A DNA stretch of 62,869 nucleotides from positions 1-62,869 of the forward strand of contig CAYOEZ010000005.1 in assembly GCA_964402955.1 (NCBI GenBank). The letters run 5' to 3'. Shown piece after piece: positions 50,291-59,333 of this stretch; positions within the stretch are counted from its first letter, which is position 1, and each line of letters starts with the position of its first letter. The notes beneath the pieces were generated by a model. It saw only the letters and a list, made by a program, of their open reading frames with translations, had not been told where the DNA came from and searched no databases. Position numbers and translations under genes: made by a program. This DNA is from CAYOEZ01 sp964402955. Its GTDB lineage: Bacteria > Chloroflexota > DTOL01 > DAOUCN01.

Positions 50291-52025
50291 GCAAGACTTT
50301 GCCCGTTGGGCCGCTGCTGAGGAAGGGCAGTTTTTCGAGCGTAAATCGGCCTGGGATCGCTCCGGCGCACAGCCCAGGTTGCGCAAGGCGAAAGATATCG
50401 CCTACGACATTGCTGAAACGCTGAGCGCGATGGCCAACGCCGACGGCGGCGAGTTAGTCGTGGGCATGGAAAACGACGCTTCGATCAGCGGCGTCGGCCT
50501 GCCTGCGGACAAGATCAAGCTACTGCTGGGGATGCCGAACGACCGGAACTATGTCTCACCATCTCTGCCATGCCAGGCCAGGGAGGTTCTCACCCCTGAT
50601 GGTTTGCGTCTGCTCCACTTCGACGTGGACTGGAGCCCGGATGTTCACCAACTGGCAGACAGCCGTTACTTGCTGAGGGTGGACGACCGCAATTCGCCTT
50701 TCCCGGCGCATCAGATCGCCGCGTTGAAGGCTGCCAAGGCGCAGGGTCTTTTGGAGCGGTCGTTCCCAGCCGGGGCGAGAATGGCTGATTTGGATCTCGA
50801 TCTGGTGAGCGAATGGTTCGGGCCGATCTGGCCCAACCTGTCTAGCGAGGACGCTCTGCGTCGCTACGGTCTGGTCGCCGGTCGCAACGGACACTCCGTG
50901 CCCACATTGGCTGCGCTCTTGCTCTTTGGTCGCGAGCCGGCGCACTGGCATCCGCGCTGCGGCATAGATTTCGTGCGATGGGAGGGGACCGAGCGCCGTC
51001 ACGGCGCAGAGCTGAACATCACCAAACGCATTCGCATTGAAGCGCCGCTGGCCGTGCTCATCAAGATGGCCCGCGAGGCCATCCAGCCCTTCATACGGGA
51101 ACGGCAGCAACTCCACGACCTTTTCTTTGCCGAGAAGGTAGAATACCCAACCTTCGTCTGGCAGGAAGCGATCGTCAACGCGGTGGCGCACCGCGACTAT
51201 AGCCTGCAGGGCGCGCCCATTGAAGTCTGGATGTTCGATGATCGGATGGAGGTCCGCAGCCCCGGCTTGCCCCCTGCGCCTGTGACAGTTGAGGCGCTTA
51301 ACCGTCGAGAGCGCGTACACCTGTCCCGTAATCCGCTCCTCGTGCGGACACTGACTGACCTTCAGTACATGCGTGATCTGGGCGAGGGTATTCCGCGTAT
51401 GTTTGACGAGATGGATCGGTCGGGCTGTTATCCACCACGATTTGAGGTTATCGGCGGCTTTGTCTTCCAGGTGACCTTGCGTAACGAGCCGATCTACGAC
51501 CGAGGTACACTGGAGTGGCTCAGCAAGTTTGAGGGTGTTGATTTGTCTGGCGACCAGAAGAGAATGCTAGCCCACGCCTACACTCACAGCAATCGCTTCA
51601 CCAACCACGACTACCAGAAGGTGAGCAGAACCGACATCTATGGAGCGTCCAACGCCATCAAGGACATGATTCGCAAGGGGGTTGCACGCTCGACAGGCAA
51701 GGGGAGCCGGGTGTACGAAGTTCGTGAACCTCTGAAGGTGACTTCAGCAATGCCTGCCGCATTTGCGCGCCTGCTGCCCACGTTGCAGCGCGAGCACGGG
51801 GTGACAAATAGCGATGTTCGGGAGGTCTTGGGCTTATTGAGAGGCTCGGCGCTCCGCCTCCTTAAGGAGTGGGTTGCCGCCGGTTGGCTCGAAGCGCCAC
51901 GAAAAACGCGGGGGCTAGGTGCTATCTACACGCCCGGAGCCAGGCTATTGCATCAGTCCCAGATTGCATCGTACGCCACTGGGAGTGATGCAATGGCTTC
52001 TGGAGGTGGTGCAATTCAGACATGA
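50271..52025 (+). CDS. AlbA_2 (Schlafen-like) DNA-binding / ATP-binding protein
   Basis: 584 aa from ATG 50271. The N-terminal AlbA_2 domain shows EEGQFFERKSAWDRS and SAMANADGGELVVGMENDAS. A middle domain of the RecG-like ATP-binding type has FVWQEAIVNAVAHRDYSLQG followed by MFDDRMEVRSPGLPP (the N-box and G-box of a GHKL-like ATPase) and DLGEGIPRMFDEM. A winged-helix C-terminus follows. Such proteins often sit inside Type I R-M operons, which fits the HsdS tail upstream. The stop overlaps the radC ATG (ATGA), so the two are translationally coupled. Confidence 0.85.
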   Translation: MPANTNEQDFARWAAAEEGQFFERKSAWDRSGAQPRLRKAKDIAYDIAETLSAMANADGGELVVGMENDASISGVGLPADKIKLLLGMPNDRNYVSPSLPCQAREVLTPDGLRLLHFDVDWSPDVHQLADSRYLLRVDDRNSPFPAHQIAALKAAKAQGLLERSFPAGARMADLDLDLVSEWFGPIWPNLSSEDALRRYGLVAGRNGHSVPTLAALLLFGREPAHWHPRCGIDFVRWEGTERRHGAELNITKRIRIEAPLAVLIKMAREAIQPFIRERQQLHDLFFAEKVEYPTFVWQEAIVNAVAHRDYSLQGAPIEVWMFDDRMEVRSPGLPPAPVTVEALNRRERVHLSRNPLLVRTLTDLQYMRDLGEGIPRMFDEMDRSGCYPPRFEVIGGFVFQVTLRNEPIYDRGTLEWLSKFEGVDLSGDQKRMLAHAYTHSNRFTNHDYQKVSRTDIYGASNAIKDMIRKGVARSTGKGSRVYEVREPLKVTSAMPAAFARLLPTLQREHGVTNSDVREVLGLLRGSALRLLKEWVAAGWLEAPRKTRGLGAIYTPGARLLHQSQIASYATGSDAMASGGGAIQT

Positions 52026-52687
52026 AATCCACTAAAGACATGCCCGAACATGCACGTCCCCGAGAGAAGCTGCAAGAGCAGGGCGCAGCGGCGTTGACCG
52101 ACGAGGAATTGGTGGCGGCTATTCTGGGCGCAGGCACGGCCAGTGTGGACGTGCGCACCATTGCCCGCCAGGTGGCAACCCGCATCCGCGAGCAGCGGGC
52201 CGCTCTGACGCTCGATCACCTGCTTGGGATGCCAGGCGTGGGATTGGCAAAGGCTGCCCAAATCCTCTCGGCCTTTGAGTTGGCGCGCCGCTACCTCAAT
52301 AAAGACACGGTCAAGATCGTCACCGCGGCCGACGTTCTCCCCCTCGTCGCCGACATCGCCAGCAAGCAGCAGGAGTACTTTGTCTGCATCTCGCTCAACG
52401 GCGCCAACGAGGTCATCACCAAACGCATTGTGACCATCGGACTGCTAGACAGCAGCCCCGTACACCCACGCGAAGTCTTTGCCGATGTCATCGCCGATCG
52501 CGCCGCGGTGGTGATCTTCGCCCACAACCACCCCTCCGGCGACGCGCAGCCAAGCGACGCCGACCTGAGCGCGCACCGGCAGTTGAGCGAGGCGGCCACT
52601 ATCCTCGGTCTGAGCGTGCTCGATCACATCATCGTGACGCGCAAGGGCTACGTCAGCTTCCAGGAGGCCAACATCATGCGGGGGTGA
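52022..52687 (+). CDS. radC: RadC family JAB-domain protein
   Basis: 221 aa. The N-terminal helix-hairpin-helix region contains RPREKLQEQGAAALTDEELV and MPGVGLAKAAQILSAFELAR. The C-terminal MPN/JAB domain has AVVIFAHNHPSGDAQPSDAD (about residue 167) with the HxH...D zinc ligands. RadC was once linked to DNA repair but its activity is unsettled, and it is common on mobile and defence islands. Here it overlaps the AlbA_2 gene by 4 nt. Confidence 0.92.
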   Translation: MKSTKDMPEHARPREKLQEQGAAALTDEELVAAILGAGTASVDVRTIARQVATRIREQRAALTLDHLLGMPGVGLAKAAQILSAFELARRYLNKDTVKIVTAADVLPLVADIASKQQEYFVCISLNGANEVITKRIVTIGLLDSSPVHPREVFADVIADRAAVVIFAHNHPSGDAQPSDADLSAHRQLSEAATILGLSVLDHIIVTRKGYVSFQEANIMRG

Positions 52688-52734
52688 TCGCTGTTCTTGG
52701 TGGTGTGGTCACAGTTGATGGCAGCGCGGGTGTT

Positions 52735-53811
52735 TTAGGGCAGCAGACTCCCCACAATCCTCGCCAGCGTGGGGGGGTGGAGCAGCATGTTGGTGTAAGC
52801 GGCGTTCGCCATCGGGCAGGCGCACTCCTTACGGTAGATGCTGCCGCGTAGCTTATCCATTGCCGGGCTGAACCACACTTCCTTGAAGTCGTAGCCCGCG
52901 TCGCGCAGGTTGCCCACTGATTCGGCGCGCACGCAGCAACTCCACAGGTCGCCGTTGGGCGCAATCTGGCACGAGGCCCAGCCGGCGTGGCAGGGGATGA
53001 TCTGGCGCTGCTCACGCAGGACGCGCTCGGTCATCTGGTAATACTGGCGGCGGAAAGCCTGGGTGACGCCCGCCAGCCCCTTGTAGCGCCTGTCTTTCGT
53101 CTTCTCGATCAGAAAATCGGCCACCGGCGCGTATTCGTCAGCCGTCGGCGTGATCTGCCAGCCCACGGTCGCCAACTCCACCCGCTCCTCAGCCACCTCA
53201 GTGATGTACGAATCGGGCTGCAGCGCCTGCAGGCCCTCGTAGATGGCAGGAATCTCCTGAAAGTTAAACTTGGAGACCACCGTATGCAGCGAGAGGCGCA
53301 GGTTGGGGTGCTTGATCTCCTTCAATGCGTTCCAGGTCTCCAGCGCCTTGTGCCAGTTGCCGGGCACGCCGCGAATGCGGTCGTGCTTCTCGCCCAGTTG
53401 ATCGAGCGAGAGATTGACGCCAAGCTGTGATGTGGGCGCGGCGTCGAGAATCTCGCGCACGCGCTGCGGCACGATCTTGGGCAGCAGGCCATTGGTGGGA
53501 ATAGTCAGAATAGACGGGCGGCATTCCTCCCAGGCCACACGGATCATGTCGACCAGGTCGCGGCGCATGAACGGCTCGCCGCCGGTAAAGGTCAGATAAT
53601 ATGGCGCATGGCCGATGCTGTGGAAGATGCGCCGCCACTCGTCAACGGTCAGGTCATCGTTGGGCTTGCGCCAGACGTCACAGGTGGCGCAGCGCGAGTT
53701 GCAACGATAGGAGACCGAGACGACAACGCTCAGCGGCATCATCCTGGGCCAGCCGAAGCGGCGATAGAGATAGAATAGCGGCAGGCGGGCCAGCAGACCG
53801 GGACCGTTCAT
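52735..53811 (-). CDS. radical SAM protein with SPASM-like C-terminus
   Basis: About 358 aa (ATG 53811; 53823 also possible). SVSYRCNSRCATCDVWRKPN holds the CX3CX2C cluster motif at about residues 37-44. YYLTFTGGEPFMRRDLVDMI is the GGE motif. The C-terminus has further Cys (CHAGWASCQIAPNGDLWSCC, KECACPMANAAY), as in SPASM proteins that bind extra Fe-S clusters. These enzymes often modify peptides or act in cofactor or lipid synthesis. No partner gene is adjacent, so the substrate is unknown. Confidence 0.88.
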   Translation of the reverse strand: MNGPGLLARLPLFYLYRRFGWPRMMPLSVVVSVSYRCNSRCATCDVWRKPNDDLTVDEWRRIFHSIGHAPYYLTFTGGEPFMRRDLVDMIRVAWEECRPSILTIPTNGLLPKIVPQRVREILDAAPTSQLGVNLSLDQLGEKHDRIRGVPGNWHKALETWNALKEIKHPNLRLSLHTVVSKFNFQEIPAIYEGLQALQPDSYITEVAEERVELATVGWQITPTADEYAPVADFLIEKTKDRRYKGLAGVTQAFRRQYYQMTERVLREQRQIIPCHAGWASCQIAPNGDLWSCCVRAESVGNLRDAGYDFKEVWFSPAMDKLRGSIYRKECACPMANAAYTNMLLHPPTLARIVGSLLP

Positions 53812-53834
53812 ACATACCCTCATGGCGATCTTCG

Positions 53835-53863
53835 TTGACTTTGCCGAACGGCGGTGATACAAT
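53835..53863 (+). promoter_or_regulatory. sigma70 promoter TTGACT-N17-TACAAT
   Basis: -35 at 53835-53840 and -10 at 53858-53863, 49 nt before the methyltransferase start. It lies in the short divergent gap with the radical SAM gene. Confidence 0.7.
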
Positions 53864-53911
53864 GTCTCCCGTCCGTACAGCATTGCCAACGCGGGGATTG
53901 GGGAGATAAAG

Positions 53912-54838
53912 GTGGATCAGCTAGCTGCACTTGAAGTCGTCCTGGATGAGATAGATGTAGTCGAAGCCACAGCAGAACAGATGAAACCCATTAGCATCGG
54001 GTACCAACGAACATGCGCCTGTGAACCCAAGCGGCTGAACTGCTCAACAGCCAAGGATTGGCTAAAGGCTCAACTTGGTGTCTGGCAATTCAGCTACGAA
54101 GGCCGCGATATCAGGGACAAGTCCCTTCACCCAGCAACCTTCCCGATCTCTCTGGCCTCCAAACTTATCTCCCTCTTTTCCCACGAGGGCGAGCTCGTGT
54201 TGGACCCGTTCGTCGGCAGTGGGACGACCCTAGTTGCCGCGCGCGATTTACATCGGAATGCGATTGGATTTGACCTTCAGCAGGCGTATGTTGACTTATG
54301 TCTACAACGTCTGGCTCAGATCCCCTTGTTTGGTGACAGCAAGCAGTTGGCAATCTGCGATGACGCTCGCCAAATAGCGACCTACTTGCAGCCAGAGACA
54401 GTCTCGTTGATCGTTACCTCACCTCCGTATGCGAACCTCCTGAATCGACAAAGACTCAACAAGAGCCGCCGTGTTCGCAAGAATGAGCAATACCTCAAGG
54501 TGGAGCAGTATTCTCAGGACACTCGTGACATTGGCACACTTGCGCTTGATGACTATACGAAGGCGATAAGCGAGATATTCCGAGATCTTCTTCCCTTGCT
54601 GAAACCGCATGGGCACTGTGTAATCAACGTGCCAGATTTCTGGTGGGAAAACCAACGCATCACTGTCCACATTTCAGTCGTCGAGGCACTACGAAGTATG
54701 GGATATGAATTGCGAAATACCATCATCTGGGATCGAACGAATATTGTGAACAAGGTCGGCATTTTCGGTTGGCCGTCCAACTACATCACAATGGGGACCA
54801 CCTTCGAATATCTACTGGATTTTTGGAGGCCTCAATGA
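53912..54838 (+). CDS. Type II DNA methyltransferase (N4-cytosine or N6-adenine)
   Basis: 308 aa, GTG start with gggag upstream. Motif I ELVLDPFVGSGTTLVAARDL (about residue 97) comes before motif IV SLIVTSPPYANLLNRQRLNK (about residue 169). The TSPPY form fits N4-cytosine or N6-adenine enzymes. The recognition region is probably after motif IV. The stop overlaps the ATG of the next gene (ATGA), forming a methylase-nuclease pair. GC content is lower than in neighbouring genes. Confidence 0.9.
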   Translation: MDQLAALEVVLDEIDVVEATAEQMKPISIGYQRTCACEPKRLNCSTAKDWLKAQLGVWQFSYEGRDIRDKSLHPATFPISLASKLISLFSHEGELVLDPFVGSGTTLVAARDLHRNAIGFDLQQAYVDLCLQRLAQIPLFGDSKQLAICDDARQIATYLQPETVSLIVTSPPYANLLNRQRLNKSRRVRKNEQYLKVEQYSQDTRDIGTLALDDYTKAISEIFRDLLPLLKPHGHCVINVPDFWWENQRITVHISVVEALRSMGYELRNTIIWDRTNIVNKVGIFGWPSNYITMGTTFEYLLDFWRPQ

Positions 54839-55950
54839 CAACATACCACCAAGAGAATCTACTCGTCAGCCTGGGCGACACATCGCCGCTCTATTTCTCG
54901 CAGGTTGCGGGTAGTCCCTGGGACAACGTTTATTGGTTTGCACGGATGCTCATAGCTGCAGACAAGTATGGTGGGGTTGGAACTGACACCACCACCCTTA
55001 GTCAATTGACATCCAGCGTGAGAACCGTGTTGACATCTGTGGCTACCCGAGATGACGCGACTTCAGCACAAGTAGCGATGGAAACCATACGCCAGGTCCT
55101 AATCCGGCGCTGGGGATCAACCAAGAAGGCTGGCCCGGTGGCGCAACTGTGCGATGATCTCGCAGAAAAGCTCCTCTCCCTCATAGATGTCCGAGTGTTT
55201 CTGCTAACGTGCGAGCAGGTCGTTATCCCCATCTCACACGCCCTTTCCGAGATCCCAAGTGACGATAGCGTTTTTGCGCAGTCGATTGTAGGCGCCCTAC
55301 TGACAACAGAACAGGAAGCCGGACTACCAACCGTCATTAATCTATGGGACGACCTTGGTTCACATGGTTGCATGAGCGCCGAGAGAGTCCAGATTGTGCA
55401 AGCATTTGGTATGCTGAGACAGCACCTAGCGAGCTTGCGCCTAACCGATACCGACGAAAACCTGATCCTAACAGCCTTCTGTCAGGAATTTGAACGGCGT
55501 GTTGGTCAGCAACGAAAAGGCCGCGCAGGGCGAAGTGTAGAAAGCGTTACCACGCTCATACTTGACCATTTTCGACTAGGACCAACCAGCAATGCCCCCG
55601 AGCACTTCACAACTGGACTAGAAATCGACAGATGGGTACGCGGACGAGACGGCTGGTACATAGGCATTTCGTGTAAGAGAACCCTCAGAGAGCGGTGGAA
55701 GCAGGCATACACAACAGACATTAACCTACTGAACAGGCATCAGATTCGGGCTCTCTGGCACGTCTTGACATTCGATACAGACTTGTCAGACGAGAAGTTG
55801 ACCGAGATGGGAAGCTACCACGCAGTGTTTTATCTACCCGATGATAGCCCTCGCTACCTTTCTGCGGCCAACCATCCCGGAATGCGAGACTATGTGCGCC
55901 CAATGAGCCGCTTCGTCGCTGACTTGCGCCAAATTACCGGCGCACGATAG
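54835..55950 (+). CDS. Type II restriction endonuclease (cognate of the upstream methylase)
   Basis: 371 aa. The last third contains TTGLEIDRWVRGRDGWYIGI and then SCKRTLRERWKQ (about residues 262-288). This D...xCK plus RERWKQ pattern is found in PD-(D/E)xK restriction enzymes. The helical N-terminal two-thirds (TTLSQLTSSVRTVLTSVATR and others) have no recognisable domain. The 4-nt overlap with the methyltransferase gene is strong context. The recognition sequence is unknown. Confidence 0.8.
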   Translation: MTTYHQENLLVSLGDTSPLYFSQVAGSPWDNVYWFARMLIAADKYGGVGTDTTTLSQLTSSVRTVLTSVATRDDATSAQVAMETIRQVLIRRWGSTKKAGPVAQLCDDLAEKLLSLIDVRVFLLTCEQVVIPISHALSEIPSDDSVFAQSIVGALLTTEQEAGLPTVINLWDDLGSHGCMSAERVQIVQAFGMLRQHLASLRLTDTDENLILTAFCQEFERRVGQQRKGRAGRSVESVTTLILDHFRLGPTSNAPEHFTTGLEIDRWVRGRDGWYIGISCKRTLRERWKQAYTTDINLLNRHQIRALWHVLTFDTDLSDEKLTEMGSYHAVFYLPDDSPRYLSAANHPGMRDYVRPMSRFVADLRQITGAR

Positions 55951-56099
55951 CAATGTTCAAATCTACCGGGTCCCATCCATGCCGTCCGACATCCGTTGGT
56001 TTCAGTTGGCCAGATGTCTCACGGCATGACGCCTCGACCGAACCCCCGTCGTGCATGCTCTTGCCTCCGATCTGTTGCCGCACCCGATTCGTCGCAGGG

Positions 56100-57572
56100 T
56101 CACGGTGGTGCCAGAAGCCTGCGTCGCTTGGCAGCGCGGGTGCCCACGAAAAAGCGCAGGAAGTTCTGCGCATAGAAGGGCAGCCGCCGCCAGGTGTCCA
56201 GCGACGTCGCCCGCTTCCAGACGCGCGCCGGGCGGATGTAGAAACGGCGGTAGGCTTCGTGCCACTTGCGCTCGACAAGCTCGGCTGTCAGATCGCCGAT
56301 CTCATAGTGCGCCTTGCTCTCCTGGATGGCGAACTCGCTCCAGTCGTGACTGAAGATGTTGCCCTCGCTGGTGACAATGTCCCACAATTTGGTGCCCGGG
56401 TAGGGCGCAGCGATCATGAAGTTGGCCAGGTCAGGGTCGAGCTCGATGGCGAATTTGATCGTGTTCTCCATTGTCTCTTCGGTTTCGGTGGGCATGCCCA
56501 GAATGAAGAAGCCCATCGTCTGCATGCCTGCCTGCTTGCACCACTTGAACGCCTGGCGCACCATGTCTTTGGTCTGGCTCTTCTTGATCACGTGCTTGAG
56601 AATGCGATCGTCGCCGCTCTCGACGCCAAAGCCGACGCGCTTGCAGCCGGCCTGCTTCATGAGCTGAAAAAGCTCCAGATCGCAATGGTTGACCTTCATG
56701 CCGTGAATCGTGACCCAGGGCACCTTGTTCAGCCCCTCACGGATCAGCGCCCGGCACAGCTCTTTGGAGCGCTTGACATCCAGGTTCCAGATGTCGTCGG
56801 TCACGCCGATCTCGTTGGCGTGCAGATCTTCGACCAGCCACTTCCATTCCTCGATCACGTTGTCCACCGAGCGCGGGCGCCAGGTGTTGCCGGTGATCGG
56901 CTTGGAGCAGTAGGTACACTTGTACGGGCAGCCGCGTGAGGTGACAATCGTGTAGGAGCGCGGATGCTTCATCAAGCCATCCGTAATCGGCTGCAGATTC
57001 GTATACTGCTCGATCTTGAAGAGGTCGAAGGCAGGGAATGGGATACTATCGATATCCTGGCGCAACGGGCGCGGCGGATTGGCGACCGTCTTGCCGTCGC
57101 CATCACGCCACCACAGGCCCCGGATATCTTTCCACATCGCCGACGTGAACAGACGCGGGCCGCCCTCGTCCACGGCATGACCCGGATCAACGCTGAGCGC
57201 ATCCATGATCTCCAGGATCGCGTCTTCCGCCTCACCGACGACAACCAGGTCAACCTGTGGCTTTGCCATGGACTCTTGTGGCATGAGCGCCAGGTGTGGC
57301 CCGCCCAGGATAGTCACCGCGCCCAATTGCTTCGCCTCAGCGGCGACAGCCCATGCCTCGTAGATGAGCGGTGTGGGCGCGCTGATGCCAACTACGTCAA
57401 ATTGCCCGTTGGCGATCACATCATGGAGAGGCACTGTCTCGATGCCGGCGTCATAGATATCCACCTGATGGCCGCCCGTGCGCAGGCTGCCCGCCAGGTA
57501 GGCCAGCCCCATGTGGATGTGCGAGCGCGAATTCCATACAGCAGATTCAGGACTACAAAGTAGAACTTTCAT
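56100..57572 (-). CDS. B12-binding domain radical SAM protein
   Basis: 490 aa. The N-terminal ~130 residues form a cobalamin-binding Rossmann domain (MGLAYLAGSLRTGGHQVDIY, VVGISAPTPLIYEAW, ILGGPHLALMPQ), without the DxHxxG motif, as in BchE-like enzymes. The radical SAM core has TIVTSRGCPYKCTYCSKPIT (CX3CX2C, about residue 217) and FGVESGDDRILKHVIKKSQT. The C-terminal ~90 residues are basic. Members methylate or rearrange unactivated carbons in pigments, lipids and natural products. There are no adjacent pathway genes. Confidence 0.9.
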   Translation of the reverse strand: MKVLLCSPESAVWNSRSHIHMGLAYLAGSLRTGGHQVDIYDAGIETVPLHDVIANGQFDVVGISAPTPLIYEAWAVAAEAKQLGAVTILGGPHLALMPQESMAKPQVDLVVVGEAEDAILEIMDALSVDPGHAVDEGGPRLFTSAMWKDIRGLWWRDGDGKTVANPPRPLRQDIDSIPFPAFDLFKIEQYTNLQPITDGLMKHPRSYTIVTSRGCPYKCTYCSKPITGNTWRPRSVDNVIEEWKWLVEDLHANEIGVTDDIWNLDVKRSKELCRALIREGLNKVPWVTIHGMKVNHCDLELFQLMKQAGCKRVGFGVESGDDRILKHVIKKSQTKDMVRQAFKWCKQAGMQTMGFFILGMPTETEETMENTIKFAIELDPDLANFMIAAPYPGTKLWDIVTSEGNIFSHDWSEFAIQESKAHYEIGDLTAELVERKWHEAYRRFYIRPARVWKRATSLDTWRRLPFYAQNFLRFFVGTRAAKRRRLLAPP

Positions 57573-57680
57573 GAGTCATCCTATCGTTCAATGGTACACG
57601 GATCAGCACGGAAAGCGTCGCGGATGAACACTGCTTCGCGTGGCACAGACGCCTTGTTCCGTGACGCCGTCACAACCAGG

Positions 57681-58085
57681 TCATGGCCGGGGAAGGCACT
57701 CAAAGCCTTGCTCAGCGAAGTGCTGATCAAAGGCAAATGCCTGCCGGATTCCGAGGCGGCGCATGACGTGGAAGCTGGTACAGTCAACAAGACTGAGCTG
57801 GCGACGGCCGGCGGTCAAGAGAGCCTGGACGGCAGCTCGATGATCATCCTCTTCGATCCAAACGGTACGTACAACCGGCTCGATCTCTTCTTGCAGCGTT
57901 CTGACTGCAGATATTCCCAGCCGGTGCTGAAGGAGGGCTATGGATTCAAGCAAGATGTAATTCGTGCAAACGACATCAGCATTGCGCGCCGCCAGAGCTT
58001 TCAAAGTGTCAAGCGCATGCTCATGATTAGCGTCCCTGTCATCAAGAATGGCGTAGAAGGCAGATGTATCGATGAAAACGCTCAT
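57681..58085 (-). CDS. PIN-domain ribonuclease toxin (VapC-like)
   Basis: 134 aa. MSVFIDTSAFYAILDDRDAN holds the first Asp. NYILLESIALLQHRLG has the conserved Glu, and LSLVDCTSFHVMRRLGIRQA plus AFAFDQHFAEQGF hold the remaining acidic residues. All four metal-binding acids of the PIN fold are present, so it should be an active RNA nuclease. It overlaps the antitoxin gene by 4 nt. Confidence 0.88.
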   Translation of the reverse strand: MSVFIDTSAFYAILDDRDANHEHALDTLKALAARNADVVCTNYILLESIALLQHRLGISAVRTLQEEIEPVVRTVWIEEDDHRAAVQALLTAGRRQLSLVDCTSFHVMRRLGIRQAFAFDQHFAEQGFECLPRP

Positions 58086-58330
58086 GATTCATATGCCTCG
58101 GCCAGATAACGGTCGTGATTGGTTGACACATCGGTTTCGCTCGAATGGAAGCGGCCCGCCGCCGCCAAGGCGCGTCGCCAGCGCTCATCTTGACTGCAAC
58201 CCATTGATGAGCGAATCACGGTATCCACACTGCGGCGGATAATCTCGGCAACTGACACATGCTGATCGGCCGCCATCTCTTTCAAAGCCTGCGCCTGGTC
58301 TTCGGTCAGTTGAATCTGTGTGCGTACCAT
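58082..58330 (-). CDS. ribbon-helix-helix antitoxin (VapB-like)
   Basis: 82 aa. VRTQIQLTEDQAQALKEMAA and SVAEIIRRSVDTVI form a ribbon-helix-helix DNA-binding domain. The C-terminal tail would neutralise the PIN toxin. The ATG at 58330 was chosen over 58336 for its spacing to the purine-rich SD. It should repress its own promoter through the palindrome listed below. Confidence 0.85.
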   Translation of the reverse strand: MVRTQIQLTEDQAQALKEMAADQHVSVAEIIRRSVDTVIRSSMGCSQDERWRRALAAAGRFHSSETDVSTNHDRYLAEAYES

Positions 58331-58347
58331 CTGCATCCCCTCGCTTG

Positions 58348-58405
58348 AATCACATCATGATTACACAAGCACCATAATGATAACACTTCACGCACGAGAT
58401 GTCAA
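58348..58405 (-). promoter_or_regulatory. vapBC promoter with palindromic operator
   Basis: Minus-strand TTGACA (58405-58400), a 17-nt spacer and TATCAT (58382-58377). Between the -10 and the start codon lies AATCA-N5-TGATT (58348-58362), a likely binding site for the VapB ribbon-helix-helix. Confidence 0.7.
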
Positions 58406-58431
58406 GGCGAGATTACGCTCTTCGGAAATGC

Positions 58432-58881
58432 CTATCGCCACGCCTGCAACTCGATGATATTGCCTTCGGGATCAGTCACATAGCACCAGGTGACGCTTGC
58501 CCCCGTGGACACGCCTGTCGTCACGACCTCGCCCACCGGCTGGCCGCCGGCAGCAAGTACCGCGCTGCGCGCCGCGGCCACATCGTCGACAGCAAACGCA
58601 ATATGGGCAAAGCCTGGCCGGTTGACGGCGGGCGGGAGATGCTCTTTCATGACGTTGTAGCTAAAAATCTCCAGCGTCGGCCCGCCGTCGGCGTAGCCGG
58701 GCAAGCGCAAGTGAACGCCGCGCACGTGTACGCCGGGGACGCCTGTGCCTGCCTCCATCTGGCGCCCCTTCAGGTCGCGCTCGGGCGGCGCAAGGACGCA
58801 GCCGAAAACGTCCACATAGAAGCGGGCCAGGGCTTGCCAGTCTCTGGCGATCAGATTCGTGTGCGCATAGCGTGCATTCAT
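58432..58881 (-). CDS. VOC/glyoxalase superfamily protein
   Basis: 149 aa. Two beta-alpha-beta-beta-beta units: ARYAHTNLIARDWQALARFY with the first metal His, and GFAHIAFAVDDVAAARSAVL followed by CYVTDPEGNIIELQAW with His and Glu. The full metal set appears present. Such proteins act as lyases, dioxygenases or resistance proteins; the substrate is unknown. It is the last gene of a compact minus-strand run. Confidence 0.85.
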   Translation of the reverse strand: MNARYAHTNLIARDWQALARFYVDVFGCVLAPPERDLKGRQMEAGTGVPGVHVRGVHLRLPGYADGGPTLEIFSYNVMKEHLPPAVNRPGFAHIAFAVDDVAAARSAVLAAGGQPVGEVVTTGVSTGASVTWCYVTDPEGNIIELQAWR

Positions 58882-58890
58882 CGCATATCC

Positions 58891-59322
58891 TTAATTGGCC
58901 GAAACGTTGCTGGTCGCCGGTTGATATTGCATCCCTGGCGCTTCGACCGGGCGTACGACAAAGCCCAACTGCTCATAGAATGCCTGCTTGCCCCTGGCGC
59001 AGAAGAGCTGAATCGTGCCAATCTGCGCATCGAGACACTCTTGCACCAGTCGCTCGATGATCTGCTTGCCGATGCCCCCGCGTTGATAGTCGGGCGCAAC
59101 GACGACGTCGTAGATGATGGCATGGAGCAAGCCATCGGTGCAGATGCGCCCCGTGCCCACCAGTCTGTCGCCATCCCAAGCGAAGAGACAGTACCAGCTC
59201 TTGGCCAGCGCCAGCGCCAGCACCTCACGCGTGACCGGACGGCGGAACTTCCAGCCCGTGGTCTGAAAAAGCTCGAAGTACTGGCTGATCGGCGGCAAGT
59301 CGGTGCGGTACTCGATCGGCAT
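58891..59322 (-). CDS. GNAT family N-acetyltransferase
   Basis: 143 aa from ATG 59322 (SD gaggg upstream). AIIYDVVVAPDYQRGGIGKQ holds the acetyl-CoA pyrophosphate loop (Q/RxxGxG/A), and GKQAFYEQLGFVVRP is the end of the fold. The longer reading frame reaching 59847 is in the wrong frame over the zinc-ribbon gene and has no support. The substrate is unknown. Stop and start spacings of 9-11 nt to its neighbours indicate an operon. Confidence 0.85.
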   Translation of the reverse strand: MPIEYRTDLPPISQYFELFQTTGWKFRRPVTREVLALALAKSWYCLFAWDGDRLVGTGRICTDGLLHAIIYDVVVAPDYQRGGIGKQIIERLVQECLDAQIGTIQLFCARGKQAFYEQLGFVVRPVEAPGMQYQPATSNVSAN

Positions 59323-59333
59323 CGTCGTTACCC

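Noticed and set aside
57591..58109. 172-codon plus-strand frame opposite the VapC gene
   Set aside because: Antisense to a clear PIN-domain gene with all catalytic residues, and its own translation has no protein-like pattern.
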